Below are positions 41,095-49,067 of a stretch of DNA of 64,000 bases, piece after piece. The position numbers and the translations under genes were made by a program. The notes beneath the pieces were generated by a model, which saw nothing but the letters and a program-made list of their open reading frames with translations, searched no databases and was not told where the DNA came from. Each line of letters begins with the position of its first letter. Within the stretch, counting starts at the first letter, position 1. The DNA is from Vampirovibrio sp041737375. GTDB lineage: Bacteria > Cyanobacteriota > Vampirovibrionia > Vampirovibrionales > Vampirovibrionaceae. Where the stretch lies: contig NZ_JBGSRV010000015.1 of the NCBI RefSeq assembly GCF_041737375.1, forward strand, positions 62,001-126,000, given 5' to 3'.

Positions 41095-42396
41095 TTGACA
41101 GAGAAATTAATCATTCATGGCGGCAAAGCCCTCCGCGGTGAAGTAGAAATTTCGGGCGCGAAAAATTCCGTCCTGAAACTGATGGCTGCGACTCTGTTGA
41201 CTGGAGACAGCATAGAGCTTCGAAATGTTCCTCACCTGAGCGATGTTGGGGTGATGACTCAGGTTTTAAAATATCTGGGCTGCGATGTAGACCAGCAAGA
41301 TGACGATCGCCTGTACATTCAGGCCAAAAACATTACCAGCTGCGAGGCTCCCTACGATTTGGTTCGCAAAATGCGGGCCAGCTTTGATGTACTGGGCAGC
41401 TTGCTGGGCCGGTTCGGCGAAGCCCGTGTGGCGCTGCCGGGTGGATGTTCCATCGGCAAGCGCAGCGTGGATCTGCATGTCAAAGGTTTGATTGCCCTGG
41501 GCGCTGAAGTGGAAATTAACCACGGCTATGTGGAAGCCAAAGCCTCCCGGCTGATTGGCGCTGAAATTTTGCTGGACACCCCCAGCGTGGGTGCCACCGA
41601 AAACATTATGCTGGCGGCCACCATGGCGGAAGGCGCTACCATTCTGTCCAATGCGGCACAGGAACCTGAAATTGTAGATCTGGCCAACTTTTTGAATGCC
41701 ATGGGTGCTGATATCAGTGGCGCTGGCACCAATGAACTGGTGATTAACGGCGTTAAACCCGGCTCCTTGCACGGTACCACCTATAGCGTCATGCCCGATC
41801 GCATTGAAGCGGCCACCTACCTGATGGCAGGCGTGGGCACCATGGGCGATGTGACAGTGAACAACGTGCTGCCGGTGCATCTCAGCTCTTTAACCCACAA
41901 ACTGATTGAAATGGGCGCAGAAATTGAAATGCCCAGCCCCAACAGTATTCGCATTCACAGCGAACGCCGCTTACAAGCGCAAAATATCGTTACCCAGCCT
42001 TACCCCGGCTTTCCCACCGACTTGCAAGCGCCTTTTATGACCTTGCTGAGTACGGCGGACGGCGTGAGCATTGTGAAAGAAACCATTTACGAAAATCGCT
42101 TCAAGCAAGTGGGCGAACTCAAGCGGATGGGCGCAGATATATCCGTAGAGCGAGATGTGGCCGTGATTACCGGTGTACCGCACTTAAGCGGCGCGGAAGT
42201 CAATGCCCATGATCTCCGTGCGGGTGCGGCCATGGTGATTGCAGGCGTAATGGCCGAAGGCTCTACTCAGGTTTTCGATCTACACCATCTGGATCGTGGA
42301 TACGAAGATGTGGTGAGCAAAATGCGGAGCCTGGGTGCGGATATAGAGCGAGTGCCGGATACTTCCGGACGCCCGGTCACTGAAGAGTCCGCTTAA
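41095..42396 (+). CDS. murA: UDP-N-acetylglucosamine 1-carboxyvinyltransferase
   Basis: MurA transfers enolpyruvate to UDP-GlcNAc, the first committed step of peptidoglycan synthesis. The 433-residue protein has the substrate residues K23-N24 (SGAKNSVLK), the catalytic and fosfomycin-target cysteine C118 in PGGCSIGKRSVDLH, and repeats of the EPSP-synthase fold. The start is a TTG at 41095 with TGGAG 9 nt upstream; a longer in-frame extension runs into the divergent gene and is not protein-like. Presence of the cysteine predicts fosfomycin sensitivity of the enzyme. Confidence 0.95.
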   Translation: MTEKLIIHGGKALRGEVEISGAKNSVLKLMAATLLTGDSIELRNVPHLSDVGVMTQVLKYLGCDVDQQDDDRLYIQAKNITSCEAPYDLVRKMRASFDVLGSLLGRFGEARVALPGGCSIGKRSVDLHVKGLIALGAEVEINHGYVEAKASRLIGAEILLDTPSVGATENIMLAATMAEGATILSNAAQEPEIVDLANFLNAMGADISGAGTNELVINGVKPGSLHGTTYSVMPDRIEAATYLMAGVGTMGDVTVNNVLPVHLSSLTHKLIEMGAEIEMPSPNSIRIHSERRLQAQNIVTQPYPGFPTDLQAPFMTLLSTADGVSIVKETIYENRFKQVGELKRMGADISVERDVAVITGVPHLSGAEVNAHDLRAGAAMVIAGVMAEGSTQVFDLHHLDRGYEDVVSKMRSLGADIERVPDTSGRPVTEESA

Positions 42397-42465
42397 GCTC
42401 AACGCCACCAAAGCATTCGCCGGATAGAGCCGAATAGAGAGTGAATCAACGGACGGTATTTGTTT

Positions 42466-42828
42466 ATGAGCGAAACATCCAATCCTTCGGGTAGCCCTCG
42501 GCGCTGGTACGATCAGGATCCCTTGCTAGGGGAAGTGCTTGAGCTGCTGAGATCCTATCCCAACGATGTTCGAGAACAGGCCCAGACCTTTTTGGGCAAA
42601 ATTGAAGAGCAAATTGGCAAAGAAACGCTGGACAAGTTTTACGAGCTGGCCCGACCGGAAAAAACCGGGAATCGCTGGTATGATCACGATCCAGTGGTAT
42701 CCAAAGCGGTTGAACTGCTTCGGGTGGTGCCACCTGCCATTCAGCGTCAGGCGGCTCATCGCTTTTTGGAATCCATGAAAAAGCAGGGCCTGTCCCCGGA
42801 GATGCTGAAAAGCGATTCCACCCCGTAA
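42466..42828 (+). CDS. Hypothetical protein with duplicated RWYDxDP motif
   Basis: I do not recognise this 120-residue protein. It consists of two similar halves: RRWYDQDPLLGEVLELLRSY then QAQTFLGKI, and NRWYDHDPVVSKAVELLRVV then QAAHRFLES. Each unit is WYDxDP followed by a hydrophobic helix ending ELLR and a second helix with QAxxFL. No membrane segment is present. The ATG at 42466 follows GGACGG; a TTG at 42460 is possible. It follows murA by 69 nt and may share its transcript. Confidence 0.7.
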   Translation: MSETSNPSGSPRRWYDQDPLLGEVLELLRSYPNDVREQAQTFLGKIEEQIGKETLDKFYELARPEKTGNRWYDHDPVVSKAVELLRVVPPAIQRQAAHRFLESMKKQGLSPEMLKSDSTP

Positions 42829-42900
42829 CTCTAGCTGGCATAGTCTTTGGGGCTACACTTGGGGTAAGCTTGGGGGTGAGAACGCAGGAGCTCCATTGCC

Positions 42901-43275
42901 TTGACCACCCCAGAAGCCACCCTTGAAGCCGCCATTGCGCTGTTTAACCGTCAGCAATTTTTTGAATGCCACGAGGTGCTGGAAGATCTGTGGCGGCCCT
43001 TGCCAGCAGGCCCGGAAAAGACCTTTTTGCAAGGGTTATTACAATTGGGGGTGGGGTATTATCACTGGCAGCGGGGCAATCCGGTGGGGGCCAAAAGTAA
43101 ATTGCAAGCGGGGCTTGAAAAACTGGAAGTCGTGGCCAGCCAGCAGCGCTATCAAGTTCCTATTCCGCTGGAACCACTGATTGCCCAAAGCCAATTGCTT
43201 TTGAACAGGCTGCTTGAACAACAAGGCCAAACCTTACCCATTCTTCTCCCGGAACAAATCCCTAAATTAGAATGA
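42901..43275 (+). CDS. DUF309 family protein
   Basis: The 124-residue protein fits DUF309: ALFNRQQFFECHEVLEDLWRPLPAGPEKTFLQGLLQLGVGYYHWQRGNPVGAKSKLQAGLEKLE, with the conserved FxxHExLExLW and QGLxQ patterns. The family is all-helical and of unknown function. The start is TTG at 42901 with AGGAG 10 nt upstream. The stop codon TGA lies at the centre of a 35-bp perfect palindrome. Confidence 0.75.
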   Translation: MTTPEATLEAAIALFNRQQFFECHEVLEDLWRPLPAGPEKTFLQGLLQLGVGYYHWQRGNPVGAKSKLQAGLEKLEVVASQQRYQVPIPLEPLIAQSQLLLNRLLEQQGQTLPILLPEQIPKLE

Positions 43276-43291
43276 TTCTAATTTAGGGATT
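43257..43291. repeat. Perfect 35-bp palindrome spanning a stop codon
   Basis: AATCCCTAAATTAGAAT (43257-43273) is followed by a single G and its exact reverse complement (43275-43291). It covers the last codons and the TGA of the DUF309 gene. A partial copy of the arm, GATCTAATTTAAAGATTG, follows at about 43292-43309. No T-run follows, so it is not a standard terminator. Confidence 0.75.
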
Positions 43292-43339
43292 GATCTAATT
43301 TAAAGATTGAACTTGTTCATCAAAATCAACCCCCATCAA

Positions 43340-43376
43340 AAAACATCCTGCCTCTCATTAGAAGCAGGATGTTTTG
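43340..43376. terminator. Bidirectional terminator
   Basis: AAAACATCCTGC (43340-43351) pairs perfectly with GCAGGATGTTTT (43364-43375). T and A runs on the two sides let it serve both the DUF309 gene and sodB. Confidence 0.85.
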
Positions 43377-43395
43377 ATTTAAAACGCGGTTGCGC

Positions 43396-43992
43396 TTACT
43401 TCAGGCGGGATTCCACCACAGTCCAGTTAATGTTGCGGAAGAATGCCTCGATGTACTTACCACGCTCGGTGGCTTTGTAATCGCCCACATAAGCGTGTTC
43501 CCAAACATCCATTACCAAAACAGGGGTAAATCCAGCGGGATGCCCGTTTTCATGGTCGGTAATCCAGAAGTTTTGCAAGCGGCTAGTCACCGGATCCTGG
43601 TACAACACGGCCCAGCCGATGCCACGCATGGCGCCAGTGGCTTTAAAGTCGGTTACCCAGGTTTCCACGCTGCCAAAGTACTCTTTCAAGGCTTCAGCCA
43701 GCTTGCCGCTGGTAGGAGCGGGGCCGCCGTTGCCGGTCATGTTCTCAAAATAGTACTCATGCAGGCGAATGCCATCGTATTCAAACGCCAAACGACGACG
43801 CATTTCGTTATACTCAGGGGTTCCCACTTTACCGGCTTCACGCAGTTCAGCCAGCTTATCGTTCAGGGTGTTGGTGTTGGTGACATACCCTTTGTACAAT
43901 GCATAGTGTGTTTCCAACTGCTCGGCGGAAATGCCGTCCAGTTGCAGATTATAGGTTTGAGCCTCATAAGGCTTCACTTGGGTGGCGGGCAT
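43396..43992 (-). CDS. Iron/manganese superoxide dismutase family protein
   Basis: The 198-residue protein has the expected metal ligands: H29 (LETHYALYKGYVTN), H78 (RLHEYYFENM) and the DVWEHAY pair. It also has WAVLYQDP and the C-terminal DVWEHAYVGDY typical of the family. The usual second histidine pair after the first ligand (HxxxHH in E. coli) is replaced by HYALYK, an altered second sphere seen in a divergent subgroup. Metal choice cannot be told. The ATG at 43990-43992 has GAGGAGG upstream. Confidence 0.85.
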   Translation of the reverse strand: MPATQVKPYEAQTYNLQLDGISAEQLETHYALYKGYVTNTNTLNDKLAELREAGKVGTPEYNEMRRRLAFEYDGIRLHEYYFENMTGNGGPAPTSGKLAEALKEYFGSVETWVTDFKATGAMRGIGWAVLYQDPVTSRLQNFWITDHENGHPAGFTPVLVMDVWEHAYVGDYKATERGKYIEAFFRNINWTVVESRLK

Positions 43993-44132
43993 ATTAAAGC
44001 CTCCTCTTTTTTCAGTTGAGATACAAGATAAACGAACCCAGACAATTTGGGTCACTATAGCACAAAGCCAAAGGGATGTCCCTGCGCTGCATCAGGCTTT
44101 TGGCGAACCCGCCATGGCCACTGCCCCAGCTG

Positions 44133-45005
44133 CTAGTGGCGTGATTGCGCTTGCCGGTATAGAAACAAGGTATTGGCCATAAGCGTGGCAATGGTCATTG
44201 GCCCCACCCCACCCGGCACCGGGGTAATAAACCCGGCTTTCTGAGCGGCGCTGGCAAAGTCAACATCGCCCACCAGCTTTCCCTCCAGCCGATTAATGCC
44301 CACGTCAATCACCGCCGCGCCGGGCTTGATGAAGTCGGCGGTAACGAGATTGGGAACCCCCACGGCGGCCACCAGAATATCGGCCTGACGGCAAACCGCG
44401 GGCAAATCGGCGGTTTTGCTATGGCAGTAAGTAACGGTGGCGTTTTCTTGCAATAACAGCAGGCCCATGGGCTTTCCGACAATATTGGAGCGGCCCAGTA
44501 CAACGGCGTTTTTTCCGGCCAGCGGCACCTGATAGGCATTCAGCAGGGTCATCACCCCGGCGGGGGTGCAAGGCTTGCAGGCCGAAGGATCGCCGCTCAT
44601 CAACAGGCCCATATTTAAAGGGTGCAGGCCGTCTACATCTTTTTTGGGATCGATGGCGGTAATCACATCCAGGGTGTTGATATGCTTGGGCAGCGGCAAT
44701 TGTACCAAAATACCATGTACCGAGGCATCCTGATTCAACTGGGCAATCACGGCAAGCAGTTCCGCCTGAGAGGTGGCCTGAGGATAAGTAAGCAACTGGG
44801 AAAGCATGCCAATTTTTTGAGCGGTTTTGGCCTTTTTATTGACATAAACCTGACTGGCCGGGTCATCGCCCACCAAAACCACCACCAGCTTGGGAAGCGG
44901 AGCGCCCTGAGCGGTTAAAGCACCCAGCTCCACGCTGAGAGAATCCAGCAAATTTTGGGAAGTCAGCTTGCCGTCTAAAATAGTGGCCGTGGCAGATGGG
45001 GTCAT
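44133..45005 (-). CDS. folD: Bifunctional methylenetetrahydrofolate dehydrogenase/cyclohydrolase
   Basis: FolD interconverts 5,10-methylene- and 10-formyl-tetrahydrofolate. The 290-residue protein has VGDDPASQVYVNKKAKTAQKIG (catalytic Y and K), GILVQLPLPKHI, PKKDVDGLHPLN, the NADP site GRSNIVGKPMG and the end TPVPGGVGPMTIATLM. The ATG at 45003-45005 has AGGAGCG upstream. Length is normal. It may accept one-carbon units derived from glycine, which tdh and kbl elsewhere in the window would supply. Confidence 0.96.
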   Translation of the reverse strand: MTPSATATILDGKLTSQNLLDSLSVELGALTAQGAPLPKLVVVLVGDDPASQVYVNKKAKTAQKIGMLSQLLTYPQATSQAELLAVIAQLNQDASVHGILVQLPLPKHINTLDVITAIDPKKDVDGLHPLNMGLLMSGDPSACKPCTPAGVMTLLNAYQVPLAGKNAVVLGRSNIVGKPMGLLLLQENATVTYCHSKTADLPAVCRQADILVAAVGVPNLVTADFIKPGAAVIDVGINRLEGKLVGDVDFASAAQKAGFITPVPGGVGPMTIATLMANTLFLYRQAQSRH

Positions 45006-45118
45006 GCGGGCGCTCCTGCTTGTGTATTGAGGGCTATAAAGAACTTAAAACTGAGCCTATTGTCCCCTGAAGCAACCCCGGAGGCAAGTTAGGCCAAACC
45101 GTCAAGCCGTGCTGAAAG

Positions 45119-45147
45119 CCAAAGGGACGGCTTTGGCACCGTCCCGC
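45119..45147 (-). terminator. Terminator of the dicarboxylate symporter gene
   Basis: GGGACGG (45124-45130) pairs with CCGTCCC (45139-45145). On the minus strand it is followed by TTTGGCTTT, and on the plus strand by a poorer tract. It lies 30 nt after the symporter stop. Confidence 0.55.
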
Positions 45148-45176
45148 TGGTTTTACAGAGTGGAAATTGAATGAAG

Positions 45177-46502
45177 CTAAACCGGAAGTGGTATGGGCAG
45201 AGACTCCCGGCCCTCTTCTTCAAACACTTCATCGTCGGTGCCGAATACTTCCATTTTTTGGTCATCAAAAACGCCTTCCCAGCGAGCCACCACCGCGGAA
45301 GCCACGCAGTTGCCAACCAGATTGATGGAGGTGCGGCCCATATCCAGAAAGTGATCGACCCCTAAAATCACGGCCACCCCTTCCATGGGCAGGTTAAAAG
45401 CGCTGAGCGTGGCGGCCAGAACCACCAGAGAGGCCTTGGGAACCGCAGCCACCCCTTTGGTGGTTAAAATCAGGGTGAGCAGCATCAAGACCTGTTGCTG
45501 CAAGCTCATTTCAATATGGGCCATTTGGGCCACGAACAAGGCGGCCAAAGCCACATACAGGGTGCTACCATCCAGGTTAAAGCTATAACCGGTGGGAATT
45601 ACAAAACTAACCACGCTTTTCGGCACCCCGAAGCGTTCCATAATTTCCATGGCTTTGGGCAGGGCCGATTCACTGCTAGCGGTTGAAAAAGCCAGCAAGA
45701 ACGGCTCTTTAATGGCTTTCATCAAGCGCACAAAAGGAATGCGGGCAATGGTGCAAGCAGAACAAAGCACCAACAACACAAATATAGCCAGTGCCAGGTA
45801 AAGAGAGCCGACCAGCTTGGCGTAAACCAGCAGAATGCTCAGTCCATTCTCGCCCACCGTGGCGGCAATGGCGGCCATAACGCCCATAGGCGCAAAAGCC
45901 ATTACCTTGTTAACGAACTCAAACATAATTTCCGATAGAGATTGCAAACCGTTCATCACCGGGCGGGCTTTTTCTCCGGCAGACAGAATGGCCAGCGCAA
46001 AGAACACCGAAAAAACCACCAGTTGCAGAATATCGCCTTTGGCCATGGCCTCTACCACGCTGGTAGGAACCATGTTCACCACCGTGTCCCACAGGGTATG
46101 ATGCTGCACGGCGGCCATGTTGCCGGTAATACTGCCCAGTTGCTCTACCCCTTTGGCGCTCAGGGTTTTCATATCAATGCCATCGCCAGGGCGCAGCAAA
46201 TTGGCAATCACCATACCGATAATCAAGGCTGGAATGGTAGCCAACTCAAAGTAAATCAGGGTTTTAGCGCCCAAACGCCCTAAATTTTTATGACTGCCAG
46301 TGCCTGCAATGCCAATCACCAGAGTGGCAAAGATTAACGGCGCTATCAGCATTTTGATCATGCGTAAAAACACATCGGAAAGCGGCTTGATTTGCACGCC
46401 AATTTCTGGCCAGAAATGCCCCAGGGCAATTCCCAAAATCATGCCCGCCAGCACCTGGACAACCAGACTGGGCTTTTTCAGCTGAGGCAAATACATTCCC
46501 AC
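45177..46502 (-). CDS. Dicarboxylate/amino acid:cation symporter (DctA/GltP type)
   Basis: The 441-residue protein belongs to the DAACS family: eight membrane helices, IKMLIAPLIFATLVIGIAG near residue 48, the re-entrant serine-rich loop AFSTASSESALPKAMEIM, and PTGYSFNLDGSTLYVALAALFVAQ, DHFLDMGRTSINLVGNCVASAVVARWEG. It takes up C4-dicarboxylates or glutamate/aspartate with H+ or Na+. The exact substrate is unclear. The start is GTG at 46500-46502 with GGAAGGGGG upstream; ATG at 46496 is possible. Confidence 0.9.
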   Translation of the reverse strand: MGMYLPQLKKPSLVVQVLAGMILGIALGHFWPEIGVQIKPLSDVFLRMIKMLIAPLIFATLVIGIAGTGSHKNLGRLGAKTLIYFELATIPALIIGMVIANLLRPGDGIDMKTLSAKGVEQLGSITGNMAAVQHHTLWDTVVNMVPTSVVEAMAKGDILQLVVFSVFFALAILSAGEKARPVMNGLQSLSEIMFEFVNKVMAFAPMGVMAAIAATVGENGLSILLVYAKLVGSLYLALAIFVLLVLCSACTIARIPFVRLMKAIKEPFLLAFSTASSESALPKAMEIMERFGVPKSVVSFVIPTGYSFNLDGSTLYVALAALFVAQMAHIEMSLQQQVLMLLTLILTTKGVAAVPKASLVVLAATLSAFNLPMEGVAVILGVDHFLDMGRTSINLVGNCVASAVVARWEGVFDDQKMEVFGTDDEVFEEEGRESLPIPLPV

Positions 46503-46860
46503 TAATTAAGCCCCCTTCCGCTTGATGATGGTGTTTTGCTTGCAAGTAAAAGAAAGCGCCATACTCATCCTTAGATTACATTCAATTCTATAAACACGCC
46601 CCCATCAGGAATCGTGCTAACCAACCCGAAAATTGCTCCGGCCTATTTTAAAACGAGCATACCGGAAACAAATCACCAAATCCCCTTTTATCTCAACCAT
46701 AAAGCTATGTAAAGGGCCTGTTTGCAGGAAACGACTGTCTATTGGAGCCTCTATTCCATTTTGCCAACCATTACGGCTCAAAAACATTGAAGATCTCCTT
46801 GGCCTTGCCGAAACCCTTATTAATAACTACACAAATCTTTAAATGAGGAGAAGCCCGCTC
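46503..46860. other. Intergenic region between divergent genes (358 nt)
   Basis: The stretch separates the symporter gene (minus) from the acidic protein gene (plus). It carries the ribosome binding sites of both and A/T-rich promoter-like parts such as TATAGAATT on the minus strand, but no consensus promoter, RNA gene or hairpin that I can support. A 69-codon frame at 46633-46842 has a TTG start without a ribosome binding site. Confidence 0.5.
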
Positions 46861-48573
46861 GTGAATCTCTGGCCCTTTTCCAAAAAAAACGACACCGATC
46901 CCAGCCATCATTTTGGGAACCCCCACTCTGGCAAAATGGAGTTACCCCCCGGGGTTAAGCTGGCAGCGCCTGAAGAATTAGAGGCCCCTGCCTCACAGGC
47001 CGCATTGAATCAGCAGGCAGCCCCTGCCCCTTTAGCGCCTGCAACAGAAGCCGCTGCTGAGGCAATGGCCCCGCCAGAACATTCGTTTGAAGATTTAACC
47101 CATGTTCCCGCCACAAAAGAAAAAGATCCCAGCGCCGAAAAAACCGAAGTAGCCCACAGCCAAGTCGATTTAAACCATTTTTGCGAGCAAAATCAACTCA
47201 AAATGGTGGTTCAAAACCCTTTGCCCGAACTTAAAACTGTTGCTCCCCAAGCGCCCCAAAACGGAGAGACACGAGCAGCGATGCCCAATGCGATGGCGTC
47301 AGCATCTCCCGTAATACCAACACCGCAGTCCCTTCAGCGCGAAGCGGATTTGGCCGAATTTTTCTCAGCCAACCACCTGTCAACAGAAGTAGTAGATTCA
47401 GCCCCGCCACCCTTGGATTTTTTCTCGGATCTCGGCACTCAGTTCAACCAAACGCCTGCTGAACCGGTCAATAACCCGGCCAGTCAAGCCACAACACCCG
47501 AGGTCACCAGACTGGAATCCATATTTCCGGCTCCTGAAACACCCCCCGCCCTTGAAACCGAGGCCAACTTCGACAGTTTCTTTCTAGCGCCCATGGCGCC
47601 TGACAACGAGCCACTTCAGCCAACGGATTCCTTTTGGACGGAGTCCGAAATGCTAGCCGTTGAAAGCCTTCAGCCTGCCACCCCAGTGGAAGCGGAAGCG
47701 GCGGCAGTAGAATACGCCATTGAGGAAGCTTATCTGGAAGAAGAGACTCAAACCGAATTGCCCCAGCAATTAAATTTGCCAAACGAAGCCCTGGCCCCCA
47801 ACGGCACCAATAATTTTCTGATGGAAGCAGAACTGCACCCACTGCCAGAAACGGTTTACCTAGGCGATGATCTGATGGGCACTGAGCTGAATGATGAGCC
47901 GTTCGATCTGGACAGCATTCTGCTGGGCAATATTCCGGCCCCGCAATTAGCCCCGGCGGCTTTGCCACAGCGTCCATCGCAAAGCATTGTTGAGGAATCA
48001 GATCACTATTTTGGCGATGAAGCCGAGGGACTAAAAAATAACGACAATCTGGAATCCTATGAGCTGGGGCATTACGAAGATCCCGATCAAGCTTTAGAAA
48101 CATTTTCACTGGATGAAACACCCGGCCCTCTAGCCGAAAGCATTGCTTATGACAGCTATTACACCGACTCCGACAGTGATCTGAGCTTCGCAAGCTTGCA
48201 ACTGGAAGAACTTCCGCTGGCGTTAGTAGAAGATGAAGAAGAGACAGAGGAGAAAGTAGAGGAAAAAGCGGAAGAGAAAAAAGAGGAGCCGGTAGAAGCC
48301 ATAGAGCCACCGGCTTTTGGACCCGCTCCCCGCTTGCCTGAGCATAAAGTTGAAGCACTCCAGCCAAAGCCTTCCCCAACGCAAGCCCCCCCACCCAAGG
48401 CCCCGCCGATGAAAAAGACACCCGCGCTAAGGCCAACTTTCCCCGAAGCTCAAGCCCATCGTTCAGGCAGTTTTGAACAGGAGATTCTGCTGAAGAATAG
48501 CCAGTTTGTACATCAGAGCATCGATCATCTGGTCAACTCCTACTTCCGGCACCAGGATCAGGAAGCCTCCTGA
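46861..48573 (+). CDS. Large acidic Pro/Glu/Ala-rich protein of unknown function
   Basis: I do not recognise this 570-residue protein. After a short basic N-terminus (NLWPFSKKND) it is highly acidic and rich in Pro, Ala and Glu, and likely disordered. Short motifs recur: VDLNHFCEQNQLKMVV, ADLAEFFSANHLSTEVV and a weaker ANFDSFF. A run of Glu/Lys (EEETEEKVEEKAEEKKEE) precedes a Pro-rich stretch, and the last 40 residues (QEILLKNSQFVHQSIDHLVNSYF) look like an amphipathic helix. The GTG at 46861 has AGGAG 10 nt upstream; an ATG at 46843 overlaps that site and is less likely. Confidence 0.7.
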   Translation: MNLWPFSKKNDTDPSHHFGNPHSGKMELPPGVKLAAPEELEAPASQAALNQQAAPAPLAPATEAAAEAMAPPEHSFEDLTHVPATKEKDPSAEKTEVAHSQVDLNHFCEQNQLKMVVQNPLPELKTVAPQAPQNGETRAAMPNAMASASPVIPTPQSLQREADLAEFFSANHLSTEVVDSAPPPLDFFSDLGTQFNQTPAEPVNNPASQATTPEVTRLESIFPAPETPPALETEANFDSFFLAPMAPDNEPLQPTDSFWTESEMLAVESLQPATPVEAEAAAVEYAIEEAYLEEETQTELPQQLNLPNEALAPNGTNNFLMEAELHPLPETVYLGDDLMGTELNDEPFDLDSILLGNIPAPQLAPAALPQRPSQSIVEESDHYFGDEAEGLKNNDNLESYELGHYEDPDQALETFSLDETPGPLAESIAYDSYYTDSDSDLSFASLQLEELPLALVEDEEETEEKVEEKAEEKKEEPVEAIEPPAFGPAPRLPEHKVEALQPKPSPTQAPPPKAPPMKKTPALRPTFPEAQAHRSGSFEQEILLKNSQFVHQSIDHLVNSYFRHQDQEAS

Positions 48574-48612
48574 GGAAGGCCTGAGAGACTGGCATTTCAC
48601 GACAGAGTCTCG

Positions 48613-48618
48613 TATAAT
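48613..48618 (+). promoter_or_regulatory. -10 box upstream of queF
   Basis: A perfect TATAAT lies 20 nt upstream of the ATG at 48639. The -35 region (TGGCAT) is weak. The leader would be only about 14 nt and has no clear ribosome binding site. Confidence 0.5.
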
Positions 48619-48638
48619 GTGCTTGTTGTAGCAGATAG

Positions 48639-49067
48639 ATGGATACCAGCGCCATGACCGCCACCGGCAGTTTAACTGAACTTGAAAAACAAAAAATGTA
48701 CAGCGAATCTCCTGTAATTGACGTATTTGACAACCCCAACCCCGCCAGAAACTACATGAATTCCATTGAGGTGGCCGAGTTTACCTCCGTTTGTCCTAAA
48801 ACCGGCCTGCCGGACTTTGGCACCATTAGCATTGATTATGTGGCCGATCAGAAATGTATTGAATTAAAATCGCTGAAATACTACTTTCTCAGCTACCGGA
48901 ACCGGGGCATTTATTATGAAGCGGTAACCAATCAAATTCTGGATGACCTGATTGCCACTTGTAATCCCCGCTTTATGGAAGTTACCGGTGAATTCAGCGC
49001 CCGTGGCGCCATTTCCAGCACCATTGTAGCCACCTACCGCAAAGAGGGTTTTGAATTTCAGCCATGA
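48639..49067 (+). CDS. queF: NADPH-dependent 7-cyano-7-deazaguanine reductase
   Basis: QueF reduces preQ0 to preQ1 in queuosine synthesis. The 142-residue protein is the short, single-domain type with the catalytic cysteine C52 in FTSVCPKTGLPDFGT and the family motif CIELKSLKYYFLSYRNRGIYYE. The end ARGAISSTIVATYRKEG is typical too. ATGs at 48639 and 48654 are both possible starts. Its stop codon overlaps the start of the next gene (ATGA), so the two are probably translated together. No preQ1 riboswitch is evident upstream. Confidence 0.93.
   Translation: MDTSAMTATGSLTELEKQKMYSESPVIDVFDNPNPARNYMNSIEVAEFTSVCPKTGLPDFGTISIDYVADQKCIELKSLKYYFLSYRNRGIYYEAVTNQILDDLIATCNPRFMEVTGEFSARGAISSTIVATYRKEGFEFQP

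Noticed and set aside
46633..46842. 69-codon frame upstream of the acidic protein
   Set aside because: It has a TTG start with no ribosome binding site. Only the last 20 codons look protein-like.
47504..48436. 310-codon minus-strand frame antisense to the acidic protein
   Set aside because: It shows no family resemblance and no ribosome binding site. The plus-strand frame has a correctly spaced site and internal repeats.
48574..48638. PreQ1 riboswitch before queF
   Set aside because: The leader predicted from the TATAAT box is only about 14 nt, too short for one.
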